Source of the DNA: Halobacterium zhouii | Lineage (GTDB): Archaea > Halobacteriota > Halobacteria > Halobacteriales > Halobacteriaceae | Assembly (NCBI RefSeq): GCF_021249405.1 | Contig: NZ_CP089594.1 | Span: forward strand, 124,001-188,000 | Direction of reading: 5' to 3' | DNA length: 64,000 nucleotides | In this document: piece after piece, positions 1 to 8,640 of the stretch | How the letters are laid out: every line of letters starts with the position of its first letter | Numbering within the stretch: position 1 is the first letter of the stretch | The notes under the pieces: generated by a model | What the model was told of the DNA's origin: nothing | Seen by the model: the letters and a program-made list of their open reading frames with translations, nothing else | Databases searched by the model: none | Program-made: the position numbers and the translations under genes

Positions 1-1
1 G

Positions 2-436
2 TATCACGGCGTCGTCGGTGGACTCGTCGCCACCGCCGTCATGACGGTCTACCGACTGCCCGTCTTCCACGCTCTGCCGCCGACGTCGGAGTTCTGGGCG
101 ACGTACCTCGGCGACGAGGACGCCGACTCCTACCCCCTTCGAGGGCTCCTGTTACACGCCGCCTACGGGGCGGGCGCCGGCGGCGTGTTCGGCGCGCTGT
201 TCGCCGTCGTCGCCGAGCGATTCCCCTCCCGACGAGGAGTCGTCGGCGTCAGCACCGGGGTCGCGTACGGGCTCCTCCTCTCGGTCTTCGGCTCTCGCGT
301 CCTCTTCGAACGCGTACTCGACGACGAACTCGAAGGCGACAGCGCGCTCGTCTTCCACGTCGGGCACGCCATCTACGGAGCCACCCTCGGAACGTGGCTG
401 AGCACGCGAGACTCGGTCGAAGACGTGTACGACTAA
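2..436 (+). CDS. Membrane protein, 5' end outside the window (DUF6789-like)
   Basis: The reading frame is open from base 2, before the first ATG at 41, and the residues ahead of that ATG (GVVGGLVATAVMTVYRLP) look like a first membrane segment, so the true start is probably upstream of the window. The visible part has three hydrophobic stretches separated by short loops and ends in an acidic tail. The pattern G-x-A-x-T-x-x-M-T followed by R-L-P resembles small haloarchaeal membrane proteins of the DUF6789 type. That family match is from memory and function is unknown. It converges on the Rieske oxidoreductase gene, with under 30 bases between the stops. Confidence 0.6.
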   Translation, partial: YHGVVGGLVATAVMTVYRLPVFHALPPTSEFWATYLGDEDADSYPLRGLLLHAAYGAGAGGVFGALFAVVAERFPSRRGVVGVSTGVAYGLLLSVFGSRVLFERVLDDELEGDSALVFHVGHAIYGATLGTWLSTRDSVEDVYD

Positions 437-464
437 CGGCCGGTGTTCCCCTTCGTGGCCACGC

Positions 465-2027
465 TCACGTCCGGTCGGTCGACTCGAGGGCCGACAGCGC
501 ACCGTCGTACTCCTCGAGTCCGTCCACGGCGGGCGTGTCGATGACGCTCCCGTCGTGGTCGAACCGGGAGCCGTGACACGGACAGTCCCAGGTCCGATGG
601 GCGTCGTTCCAGTGGACGAGACACCCCATGTGCGTGCAGACCGCGGACACCGCGTGTACCTCGCCGTCGTCGTCGCGGTAGACCGCAACTCGGTCGCCCT
701 CCACCTCGAACATACCGGCGTCGCCGCGCCCCAACGCACGCACGTCCTCCTTCGATTGGTGCTCGAACCGGTCGCCGACGAGGTGCTTCGCAGTCGCCGC
801 TCCGTGGCTGAGTAGCGCGCGCGTCGACGCAGTCGCCTCGAACCGGGTTGGGCGGTACACCTCCTGCCACGGCGACTCCCCCTCCAACACGAGGTCCGAA
901 AGCACCCGCCCGGCAGCGGTGCCGTTCGTCATCCCCCACCCGCCGAACCCGGTCGCGACGTAGACGTGATCGGCGAACGGCGCGTGCAAGCCGACGAACG
1001 GGACGCGGTCGACTGACACCTGATCCTGGGTCGACCACCGGTAGCGAATCGACGCCACGTCGAACGCGTCCCGTGCGCTCCGCTCGAGTCGCCGGTACCG
1101 CGCCTCGGTGCTCCCGCCGGTCCCCGTGCGGTGGTTCTGTCCGCCCACGAGCACCGTCCGCTCGGCGGTCGACACCGGCCGAACGGAGAAGTAGGGGTCG
1201 CCGGGCCGGTAGTACAGCCCGTCCGGTGGGTCGTTCTCGAGTTCTACTGCGAGCACGTACGAGCGCTTCGGGTGCATCCGCGCGAAGTACAGCGCGCGGT
1301 CGTGAATCGGGAAGTGCGTCGCCAGCACGACGTCGTCGGCCATCACCGTTCCGCGGTCGGTGGTGACGCGACACGGGTCGCCGTCCTCCACGTCGACGGC
1401 GGTCGTTCGCTCGAAGACGTGGCTGTCGCCATCGTCTACCTCGTCCGCGAGCGCGAGCAGGTACTTCCGGGGGTGGAACCGGGCCTGGTCGTCGAACTGG
1501 ACGGCGCCTGCGGCGTCGAGTTCCTCGGGCAGTGACTCCGTGTACGACGCCGGAAGGCCGAGCGCGCTCGCAGCGTCGGCCTCCGAGCGGTACTGCTCTC
1601 GGTCGTCGGCGGATTCGGTGTACGTGTACGCCGCCGTCCGCTCGAAATCACAGTCGATGCCCAGGTCCTCGACCCGGGCTTCCACGTCGTCGATGGCGGT
1701 CTGGTTCGCCGTCGCGTACTGGCGGGCGCGCCGCCGCCCGAACTCGTCGAGGAGGTAGCGGTAGACGAGGCCGTGCTGGGCCGTGAGTTTCGCGGTGGTG
1801 TGGCCCGTCACGCCCGTGAGAACGTGGTCGCGTTCGACGAGCGCCACCGACTGCCCGGCCTCGGCGAGTTCGAACGCTGTCGTCACGCCGACGATGCCGC
1901 CGCCGACGACAGCGGTGTCGACCGTGACGTCCTGGGACAGCGAGCCGTAGTCGGTCTCCGGCGTGGTGTCGAGCCAGACCGACGTCTGCTCTCCGGTCGT
2001 GCCGTCGTCGGGTCCGTGGGCAGTCAT
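465..2027 (-). CDS. FAD-dependent oxidoreductase with C-terminal Rieske domain
   Basis: The N-terminal half is a DAO-type FAD enzyme with a dinucleotide-binding motif (VVGGGIVGVTTAFELAEAG) and a later flavin-contact segment (VYVATGFGGWGMTNG). The last 100 residues form a Rieske [2Fe-2S] domain with CTHMGC and CPCHGSRF supplying two Cys and two His ligands. This fusion is known in haloarchaea and bacteria; it probably passes electrons from an amine or similar substrate through the flavin to the cluster, but the substrate is unknown. The frame extends to an ATG at 2063, but that codon lies inside a perfect hairpin at 2058-2089, so I prefer the internal ATG at 2027, which gives 520 residues. No signal peptide is seen, so it is cytoplasmic. 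Confidence 0.85.
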   Translation of the reverse strand: MTAHGPDDGTTGEQTSVWLDTTPETDYGSLSQDVTVDTAVVGGGIVGVTTAFELAEAGQSVALVERDHVLTGVTGHTTAKLTAQHGLVYRYLLDEFGRRRARQYATANQTAIDDVEARVEDLGIDCDFERTAAYTYTESADDREQYRSEADAASALGLPASYTESLPEELDAAGAVQFDDQARFHPRKYLLALADEVDDGDSHVFERTTAVDVEDGDPCRVTTDRGTVMADDVVLATHFPIHDRALYFARMHPKRSYVLAVELENDPPDGLYYRPGDPYFSVRPVSTAERTVLVGGQNHRTGTGGSTEARYRRLERSARDAFDVASIRYRWSTQDQVSVDRVPFVGLHAPFADHVYVATGFGGWGMTNGTAAGRVLSDLVLEGESPWQEVYRPTRFEATASTRALLSHGAATAKHLVGDRFEHQSKEDVRALGRGDAGMFEVEGDRVAVYRDDDGEVHAVSAVCTHMGCLVHWNDAHRTWDCPCHGSRFDHDGSVIDTPAVDGLEEYDGALSALESTDRT

Positions 2028-2057
2028 GTGGTGGTTGTCACTGAGTGGCGTTCGGTT

Positions 2058-2089
2058 CGGCACGCACCCAACTCAGCGGGTGCGTGCCG
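2058..2089. terminator. Perfect 12-bp stem hairpin between two minus-strand genes
   Basis: Arms at 2058-2069 and 2078-2089 (CGGCACGCACCC and its exact complement) enclose an 8-base loop. The hairpin lies 34 bases past the stop of the sugar dehydrogenase and just ahead of the oxidoreductase start. It may end or process the upstream transcript. Archaeal termination usually relies on T-tracts rather than hairpins, so the role is inferred only. Confidence 0.45.
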
Positions 2090-2122
2090 GCAGTCGTCGC
2101 GGCGCTGCTACTCGTCGCGGTG

Positions 2123-4489
2123 TCACTCCTCGTCGTCGTCGCTACCCCGGTTGAGCAGCATCGCGCCGGTGCCGAGGGCCGCGGCCGCGGACGTGAGCAC
2201 GCCGAACCCGGGCGTCTCCATCCCGGTCGCGACGCCCCCGCCGCTGTTGCCGTTCTCGGAGTCGTTGCCGTTCAGGGTCTCGTTTCCGGCGGTGTCGTTG
2301 GTCGCGCCGTTCTCCGTCGTTCCCTTGCCGGTCACCGTGTCGTTACCGGTCACCGTCTCGTTGCCCATGGTGGTCTCGTTACCCGTCGTCTCGTTGCCGG
2401 GAGCCTCCGTGGTGCCGGCCGCTCCGCCGGACTCGTCTTGCTCCGGCGGCACGAGTTTCAGAACGGATCCCGAGTTGCCCTCGGGCACGCCGCTCTTGCT
2501 GACGAGGACGTAGATCTCGCCATCGCGTCCCCTCCCGAACATCCGGACGTACCACTGGAAGTCGCCCGCGAACACGAGTTCCTCCATCTGCCAGAGTTCG
2601 TCCCGCGGAACGACCTCCGGGCCCTCCGGCGGCACGCCGTCGGTGGTCTGGTTCCCACCAGCGTCCGTGGTCTCCATGGTCGTCGTCTCGTTGCCCATGG
2701 TGGTCTCGTTGCCCATCGTCGTTCCACCATCGGCCGTCGTCTCCATGCTCGTCTCGTTCCCCGCCGTCTCGTTGCCCGGCGCCTCTGTGGTCTGGGTGCC
2801 GCCGCCGTCGCCGCCTTGACCGATATTCTCCGGGGGCGTCGCCGCGAGCACGCGCCCGCCCGGCGCCTGCCCGGCGGGGTTGCCGTTGTACTCCCCGAAG
2901 ATGTACTTGCCCTGGAGGCCGGAGATGGTGGACTGCTCGTAGCGGTGTCCGCCGACGATGACCACGCCGACGCGGTTCCCCTGGTAGACGTGCGGGTACT
3001 CCACGATGGGGTCCTTGAGCTCCGCGCCGTTGTACGGCGCGTCACTCGGCGCGGTGTCCGGACACTCCGTGATGGCCTCCGGGTCACTCGGGTTCGCGGT
3101 GCTGAAGCAGTGCGTCCCCTCCTTGACGTTCCAGCCGTAGTTGCCACCCTTCTCGACCACGTTGGCCTCCTCCCAGAGGTTCTGGCCGGCGTCGGCCTGG
3201 AACAGGTTGCCCTCGCTGTCGAAGGAGATGCCGAACGGGTTCCGGAACCCGTACGCGTAGATCTCGTCGTAGACGCCTTCCACGTCGACGAACGGGTTGT
3301 CGTCCGGGATGCCGTAGGGCTTCTCGCCCTCCTGGCTGTCGACGTCGATGCGCATGATGTCCCCCATCATGTTCGTCACGAGGTCCTGGGCGTTGCCACC
3401 GTTGTTCGTCTCGTACCAGTCGGGCGCGTGCCCGTAGAAGTCGTCGTTCGCGCCGCCACCGTCCCCCATCGGGTAGTAGAGGTAGCCGTCCGGCCCGAAC
3501 GCCATCGGCCCCGCGTCGTGGTTGTACTGGGGCGACGGGATGCTGAGGAGTTTGCGCTCGCTCTCGGGGTCCGCACTCGTCATGTCCTCGTTGGCCGTGA
3601 ACTCCGAGAGCACCTCGATGTGGTCCCAGTTGATGTCGATGAGCTCCTGGGTCGGCGGCGCCGAGTAGTGGAGGTAGAACTTGCGGTTCTCCGCGAAGTT
3701 CGGGTGGAACGCGAGACCGAGCAGGCCACGTTCGTCGTAGGCCTGGTCCGGACTCGCGTACAGCCCGTAGAACTGTCCGAGTTCCACCATCCGTTCCTGG
3801 ATGTTGATGAACGGCTCCTCCATCCGGCCGTCATCCGTGATGATCCACACCTGCCCGGTCTGGTCGGTGACGAACTGCCGCCCGCTCCCATCCTCCGGGT
3901 ACGCGAAGTCCGTGGGAGCCGTCATGCCCGTCGCGACCATCTGCGTGCCGACCTCGGTGCCCTGGTCGAAGAATCCGCCGCCCGCCGGCGGCTGCTCGGT
4001 CTGTGGCTGCTGGGTCGTCTGCATCGATCCGCTCACCGCCACGTCACCCACCATCGTCGTCGGGTGGACCTCACACAGATACGTCGCCATCTCCGGCGTC
4101 GCCGTGAACGTCACCGTCTGTGTCGCGCCCTGCTCGCTGATGATCTCCGAGCGCACGAGCGTGTTCCCGCTCTCACTCCGGATGACGAAGTTGTGGGGCT
4201 GCCCGTCGACGTTCTCCCACGTGAGTTCGTACTCGGTGCCCGCCTGCAGGTCGAGTGTCGGGTTCTCCTGTCCGGAGATCGCCTCCGGCGACCGTCCAAT
4301 CCACGCCGATACGCGTCCGTCCAGCCGATACTCCGCTGTCTCCTGCGTGTTGAGCATGCCGGAGAGGCCGAACGCGACGCCCGCACCACCGATGCCCGCG
4401 AGAACGCTCCGCCGCGACGTCGTCCAGTTCGTCTCCTCACTGTTCTCCACCTTCTCCGTTGGCTCACCAGCCTCGTTTGGTTCTGCCAT
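2123..4489 (-). CDS. Tat-exported cupredoxin/PQQ-type sugar dehydrogenase with PGF-CTERM anchor
   Basis: The protein begins with a twin-arginine signal (TSRRSVLAGIGGAGVAFGL). A cupredoxin-like domain follows, with PHNF and YLCEVHPTTMVG supplying the His, Cys, His and Met copper ligands. Next comes a long beta-propeller of the glucose/sorbosone dehydrogenase (GSDH) family, which oxidises sugars with PQQ. A C-terminal stretch of about 150 residues is packed with Asn-Xaa-Thr sequons. The tail ends in PGFGVLTS, a hydrophobic segment and an acidic end, matching the PGF-CTERM archaeosortase signal, so the enzyme is probably glycosylated and lipid-anchored outside the cell. The cupredoxin would be a natural electron acceptor for the dehydrogenase. 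I chose the start at 4489 (MAEPNEAG) over the ATG at 4549 because it places the Tat signal near the N-terminus. Substrate is not predictable. Confidence 0.88.
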   Translation of the reverse strand: MAEPNEAGEPTEKVENSEETNWTTSRRSVLAGIGGAGVAFGLSGMLNTQETAEYRLDGRVSAWIGRSPEAISGQENPTLDLQAGTEYELTWENVDGQPHNFVIRSESGNTLVRSEIISEQGATQTVTFTATPEMATYLCEVHPTTMVGDVAVSGSMQTTQQPQTEQPPAGGGFFDQGTEVGTQMVATGMTAPTDFAYPEDGSGRQFVTDQTGQVWIITDDGRMEEPFINIQERMVELGQFYGLYASPDQAYDERGLLGLAFHPNFAENRKFYLHYSAPPTQELIDINWDHIEVLSEFTANEDMTSADPESERKLLSIPSPQYNHDAGPMAFGPDGYLYYPMGDGGGANDDFYGHAPDWYETNNGGNAQDLVTNMMGDIMRIDVDSQEGEKPYGIPDDNPFVDVEGVYDEIYAYGFRNPFGISFDSEGNLFQADAGQNLWEEANVVEKGGNYGWNVKEGTHCFSTANPSDPEAITECPDTAPSDAPYNGAELKDPIVEYPHVYQGNRVGVVIVGGHRYEQSTISGLQGKYIFGEYNGNPAGQAPGGRVLAATPPENIGQGGDGGGTQTTEAPGNETAGNETSMETTADGGTTMGNETTMGNETTTMETTDAGGNQTTDGVPPEGPEVVPRDELWQMEELVFAGDFQWYVRMFGRGRDGEIYVLVSKSGVPEGNSGSVLKLVPPEQDESGGAAGTTEAPGNETTGNETTMGNETVTGNDTVTGKGTTENGATNDTAGNETLNGNDSENGNSGGGVATGMETPGFGVLTSAAAALGTGAMLLNRGSDDDEE

Positions 4490-4651
4490 AGAGTACGTGT
4501 CTGCTCCGGAATGCTTTGTTAGTGACAACGATACGAACGGCGTTCGCAAGTAACGGTAGCTGATGGTTCACGAACCTGTCGTTACTCCCACACCAGAATC
4601 GGCAGACAACTCGCCGATTTGCCCGAATTCCGAGCGAAAAATCGGCCGCTT

Positions 4652-6373
4652 TCAGTACGGAACTATCTGGAATCCTTCCGGCACGACAATCCCCAACACG
4701 AGGAAGAGGAACGCGGCGAGCGCAGCGCTCGCGAGCGCGTACGGGATCTGGGTCCGAACGTGGACCATGTGGTCACTGCCGGACGTCGAGGACGCGAGCA
4801 CCGTGGTGTCGCTGATGGGGGACGTGTGGTCACCGAAGATGCCGCCGCTGAACACCGCGCCGAGCACCAGCGGCAGGTTCGCCCCCGTCGCGAACGCCAG
4901 CGGAATGGCGACTGGGAACATGATACCGTACGTCGACCACGACGACCCGTCGGAGAAACTGACGAAACTCGTCACGAGGAACACCGTCACCGGCACGACG
5001 AACGCGGGAATCCCGCCGAACGTCGTGGTGATGAACGTCGCGATGCCGAGCACCGTCACCGCGTTCTGGATGGAACTCGCGAACATCAGGATGATGGCCG
5101 CGAGCAGAATACCCTTGAAGCCGACGAGTGCGGCGCTCGTCGCGTCGTCGTTCGAGGGGATGTTGCCCTGCGCGCGGTACATGACGAACGCCAGCGCGAA
5201 CGCGGCGAACGACGCGACGCCAAGCTGGACGCCGCCGATGTTGAACGACAGCGGCCCCGCGGGCGGTGTGACGAGTTGCCAGCCGAACACCTGGAGGAGC
5301 GTCGTGCCGGTCGCGCCCTCGACGTACAGCACGGGGCTCGACCGCCAGAACATCGCGCCGAGACCGACGATGATCATCGTCGCGATGGGGACCGCGAAGT
5401 TCCGCCAGTCCGGGGTCGCGCCCTCGTACATCTCGTACTCGTCCATCTCCTCGGAGATCATCGGGTCGTCGTCCGGGCCGACGACGCCGTCGCCGGCGTG
5501 TGCGCGCTCTTCTTCCTCGCCCATCTCGAAGACGTTCGGAACGACCTGCCACGCCACGAGCGCCGCGATGCCGAGCGCGAACCACGAGTAGAATCCCGTG
5601 AACAGCGTGTTGAAGAACAGCGGCCACACCGCCCCGGTCACCGCAGAGCCGTTGTTCACGAACTCACCCATACTGGGAGGAAGTGTCCCCTGGCTCGCGG
5701 CCTGCTCCAGGCCGGCGCCGATGAACCCAACCATCGCCGCCCCCCACGTCGAGTAGAACGCGAGGCGCGCCGCCGGCGACCCCGCGGAGTCGACGTAGTA
5801 CGCGAGTTTCGCGCGCGACACGTTGTACGTGTCGGTCAGCGGACGCATCATCGAGCCGACCACCAGACAGTTGAAGTAGTCGTCGATGTGGATGGCGATG
5901 CCCGCGAGGAACGCCGCCTTCTCCGCGTCAGCGGTGTTCTCGACGCGCGCTGCGAGCGCCTCGAGGACGCCCTGAATCGCGCCCGACCGGATCATCAGAC
6001 CGATCATGCCTCCGATAGCGAACAGCGCGAGCAACACGTTCTCGACGTACCACGAGCCGAACAGCGGCGCCGTCGCGATTATCTCGGGGACCGCCTTCAG
6101 GCCGAACAGCGCGCCGAGAAGGACGCCGCCGAGGCTGACCGTCCACGGACTGCCGTCTTCGGCCTGCGGGTACACCTCCGCGAGCTGTGGTCCCACGGAC
6201 ACGAGGTCCGCCGGAACACCGACGTACGAGGGGTTCAGCGCACCGTACACCACGCCAGCAGCCACCACTCCGATGAACAACCCGATGAGCGCGTCTCGGG
6301 TTCGCCAGGCAAGACTGATAGCGAGTAGCGCTGGAACGAGCGATAACACGCCGGCCTCGATGCCTGGTGCCAT
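4652..6373 (-). CDS. NhaC-family Na+/H+ antiporter
   Basis: This is a polytopic membrane protein with roughly a dozen hydrophobic segments. Conserved stretches are FSDGSSWSTYGIMFPVAIPLA and GDHTSPISDTTVLASS, typical of the NhaC superfamily of sodium/proton or organic-ion antiporters. The central cytoplasmic loop is strongly acidic (EMGEEEERAH and following residues). In a salt-in halophile it would help export Na+, but some relatives exchange amino acids such as arginine and ornithine, so the cargo is uncertain. I chose the start at 6373 (MAPGIEAG) because a TATA-like GTAAATA (plus strand 6398-6404) sits 28 bases ahead and GGAGGGG just precedes it. Alternative starts are at 6391 and 6442. It is a single-gene unit. 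Confidence 0.88.
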   Translation of the reverse strand: MAPGIEAGVLSLVPALLAISLAWRTRDALIGLFIGVVAAGVVYGALNPSYVGVPADLVSVGPQLAEVYPQAEDGSPWTVSLGGVLLGALFGLKAVPEIIATAPLFGSWYVENVLLALFAIGGMIGLMIRSGAIQGVLEALAARVENTADAEKAAFLAGIAIHIDDYFNCLVVGSMMRPLTDTYNVSRAKLAYYVDSAGSPAARLAFYSTWGAAMVGFIGAGLEQAASQGTLPPSMGEFVNNGSAVTGAVWPLFFNTLFTGFYSWFALGIAALVAWQVVPNVFEMGEEEERAHAGDGVVGPDDDPMISEEMDEYEMYEGATPDWRNFAVPIATMIIVGLGAMFWRSSPVLYVEGATGTTLLQVFGWQLVTPPAGPLSFNIGGVQLGVASFAAFALAFVMYRAQGNIPSNDDATSAALVGFKGILLAAIILMFASSIQNAVTVLGIATFITTTFGGIPAFVVPVTVFLVTSFVSFSDGSSWSTYGIMFPVAIPLAFATGANLPLVLGAVFSGGIFGDHTSPISDTTVLASSTSGSDHMVHVRTQIPYALASAALAAFLFLVLGIVVPEGFQIVPY

Positions 6374-6397
6374 ACCCCTCCGTAATCCCATCTTTCG

Positions 6398-6404
6398 GTA
6401 AATA
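6398..6404 (-). promoter_or_regulatory. TATA box of the NhaC-type antiporter
   Basis: On the minus strand the box reads TATTTAC and is centred 28 bases before the ATG at 6373. That is the distance expected when transcription starts at or next to the start codon. Confidence 0.5.
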
Positions 6405-6496
6405 CCTTCGGAGAACTCGGAACAAGTGTTGTCCAAACACAAGGTTCGGGACGCTCCATTCCCAGAACCGTCCGCGCGTCGACGGTCAATCCCAGG

Positions 6497-8389
6497 TCAC
6501 TCGGCGGGCTCGCTATCCACGAACTCGGCAAGTTCGCCGTCCGCGGACTCCCCTGTTTCGACGCCCGTGACGTCGAAGCACGCACCCCCGGACTCGCTCT
6601 CCGAGACCTCGACGTCCCAGCCGTGTGCGTCCGCGATCTCGGAGACGATAGAGAGTCCGAACCCCGTCCCGTCCTCGCTCGTGGTGAACCCGCGTTCGAA
6701 GACCCGTTCGCGTTCCTCCGGGGGAATCCCGGGGCCGTCGTCCGCCACGAAGAACCCATCGGACGTGACCCCGACACGGACCGTGTCGCCGCCGTGCTCT
6801 GCCGCATTCCGGAAGAGATTCTCGAACACTCGCTTCAGACGCTCGGGGTCCGCCGACACGACCCCGTCGTCCGTGACCTCGAGTTCCGCGTCGTCGGCCG
6901 CCACGCGGGACCAGCAGCGGCGGGCGAGTGACGGAATCGACACGCGCTGGCGTTCGGTGACGAGTTGGCCCTGGCGGGCGAGCGTGAGCGTCTCGTCGAT
7001 GATCGTCGACATCCGGTCGAGCGCGCCCGACACCTCCTCGAAGTGTTCGTCGCCGCCCTCCTGGCGGGCGAGTTCGAGACGCCCCTCCGCGACGCTGAGC
7101 GGCGTCCGCAGGTCGTGGCTGACGATGCCAGCGAACTCCTCTAGGCGCTCGTTCTGGCGCTCTAGCTCCTGGGTTCGCTCGCGGAGTTCCTGCTCGGTCT
7201 CCAGGCGAGTGAGCGCCTCTCGGCCGTGCCCCACGAGGAGTTCCGCGAGTTCGCGGTCGACGTCGTCGAAGGCCGCTTCCTCCCGGGAGACAGTCTGGAA
7301 CGAGCCGATGGCGGCGATGGGCACGGTCAGCGCCGACCGGTACTCGGGGTCCGCGGGCGTGATGTCGTACGCCGCGAGGTCCTCGACCAGAATGGTCTCC
7401 TGCTGGTGGAACGCGCGCGTAGCGAACGTGTCCTCCTCGAGCGGCGTCTCCTGGTAGTATCCCTCCGTGTCGAGGTCGAGCGACCACGCCTCCTGGACCA
7501 GTACGTCGTCGTGGAGGATGTCGACCGCGACCAGGTCGAAGTCGAGGATGCGCTCGGCGGCGTCGACCAGGATGTCGTACACCTCCTCGGCGCAGTCCGC
7601 CGCCTCGAGGTCGGTCGCGGCCTCGTGGAGCGCGGCGAGCGCGTGCCCGCGTTCGTTCCGGTCGGTGGCGTCCCGGACCGTGCAGACGAGTTCCTCCCGG
7701 TCGGTCGTCGCGAGCGTGTGGTCCTCGACGAACGTGGTGCCGTCCTTGCGCAGGCCGGTGGTCTTCCCGCGCCACTTTCCCCGGTCGTGGAGCGCGGGCA
7801 GTATCTCGTCGGTGACGCGAGGAATCTCGTCGTCGGGGTACAGCTTTCGCCAGTGTTCACCGACCAGTTCGTCGATATCGTAGCCGTAGAGATCAGCGTA
7901 CGCCTCGTTCAGGTAGATGAAACACTCGTCCGAGTCGAGGATGCTGATTCCCTCCTCGGCGGCCTCGATGGCGTCGAGTTGGCGCTGGCGCTGGGTCTTG
8001 GCGTCCGCGGTGTCGACGTAGTTCGACACGCGGTTGGCGAGAATCGTGTACTGGTCGGTGCCGCCTTCCTTCTGGAGGTAGTCCGTCGCGCCCGCGGAGA
8101 TGGCCTCGCTGGCGACCTCCTCTGAGCCCTTCCCTGTGAACAGCACGAAGGGGAGTTCCGGGTGGTCCTCGCGGACCGCCTCGAGGAACGCGATGCCGTT
8201 CGTCCCGGGCATATCGTAGTCACTAACGACGCAGTCGACGTCTCGCTCACGGAGCACTTCGTGGCCTGCCGCCGCACTGGTCGCGGTGAGCACCTCGATG
8301 CGGTCGTCCTCGCGCTCGAGGAACTCCGCCGCCATCTCCGCGAAACCCGACTCGTCGTCGACGTGTAGCACGCGGATTTGGTCGGTCAT
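6497..8389 (-). CDS. Hybrid sensor: receiver, PAS, GAF, histidine kinase
   Basis: The order of domains is a receiver (about residues 3-118, with LHVDDE and phosphoacceptor Asp in VVSDYDMPG), a PAS domain (about 125-235), a GAF domain (about 250-390), a HisKA dimerisation helix with the phosphorylated His in FAGIVSHDLRTPLS, and a HATPase domain with FENLFRNAAEH, DDGPGIPPEE and GTGFGLSI. This arrangement is common in haloarchaeal two-component kinases. There is no membrane segment, so it senses a cytoplasmic cue or takes phosphate from another kinase. No partner regulator is adjacent. The start at 8389 (MTDQIRVLHVDD) puts the receiver at the N-terminus; an ATG at 8428 is less likely. A perfect palindrome covers its promoter. 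Confidence 0.9.
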   Translation of the reverse strand: MTDQIRVLHVDDESGFAEMAAEFLEREDDRIEVLTATSAAAGHEVLRERDVDCVVSDYDMPGTNGIAFLEAVREDHPELPFVLFTGKGSEEVASEAISAGATDYLQKEGGTDQYTILANRVSNYVDTADAKTQRQRQLDAIEAAEEGISILDSDECFIYLNEAYADLYGYDIDELVGEHWRKLYPDDEIPRVTDEILPALHDRGKWRGKTTGLRKDGTTFVEDHTLATTDREELVCTVRDATDRNERGHALAALHEAATDLEAADCAEEVYDILVDAAERILDFDLVAVDILHDDVLVQEAWSLDLDTEGYYQETPLEEDTFATRAFHQQETILVEDLAAYDITPADPEYRSALTVPIAAIGSFQTVSREEAAFDDVDRELAELLVGHGREALTRLETEQELRERTQELERQNERLEEFAGIVSHDLRTPLSVAEGRLELARQEGGDEHFEEVSGALDRMSTIIDETLTLARQGQLVTERQRVSIPSLARRCWSRVAADDAELEVTDDGVVSADPERLKRVFENLFRNAAEHGGDTVRVGVTSDGFFVADDGPGIPPEERERVFERGFTTSEDGTGFGLSIVSEIADAHGWDVEVSESESGGACFDVTGVETGESADGELAEFVDSEPAE

Positions 8390-8406
8390 TGCCGACAGAT
8401 TGTCAC

Positions 8407-8422
8407 ACATTGTTAACAATGT
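8407..8422. promoter_or_regulatory. 16-bp perfect palindrome in the kinase promoter
   Basis: ACATTGTTAACAATGT is self-complementary and its GTTAAC core lies about 26 bases before the kinase start at 8389, where a TATA box is expected. A protein bound here would block the promoter. The arms extend imperfectly outward through GATTG and CAATC. Confidence 0.5.
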
Positions 8423-8629
8423 TGGCAATCGGTTCGTCGCGGGGCGCGGCAGTGAATGTGCGGACCAGCGCGGGCACAGAACGCTACTTCCGGACGCCCC
8501 AACCCCAGGAGACAGTCGTCATCCCGCTGAGTTCGTTCCCGACCGTCACCAGCGGTTCCTCGACGGGACAGCGCCGACCGATAACGTCAAATCGTGGTCG
8601 CTACACGGCAATCAGGTGGATATATTCGT

Positions 8630-8640
8630 ATAGAGTTTAC
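8630..8640 (+). repeat. Left copy of an 11-bp inverted repeat flanking the integrase
   Basis: ATAGAGTTTAC overlaps the stop codon of the recombinase gene. Its exact complement occurs at 10016-10026 on the far side of the same gene. Both copies lie in AT-rich spots in GC-rich DNA. Confidence 0.4.

Noticed and set aside
2045..4522. An 825-codon frame on the plus strand opposite the sugar dehydrogenase
   Set aside because: It is antisense to a gene with clear family motifs and is Arg/Val/His-rich, which is usual for shadow frames in high-GC haloarchaea.
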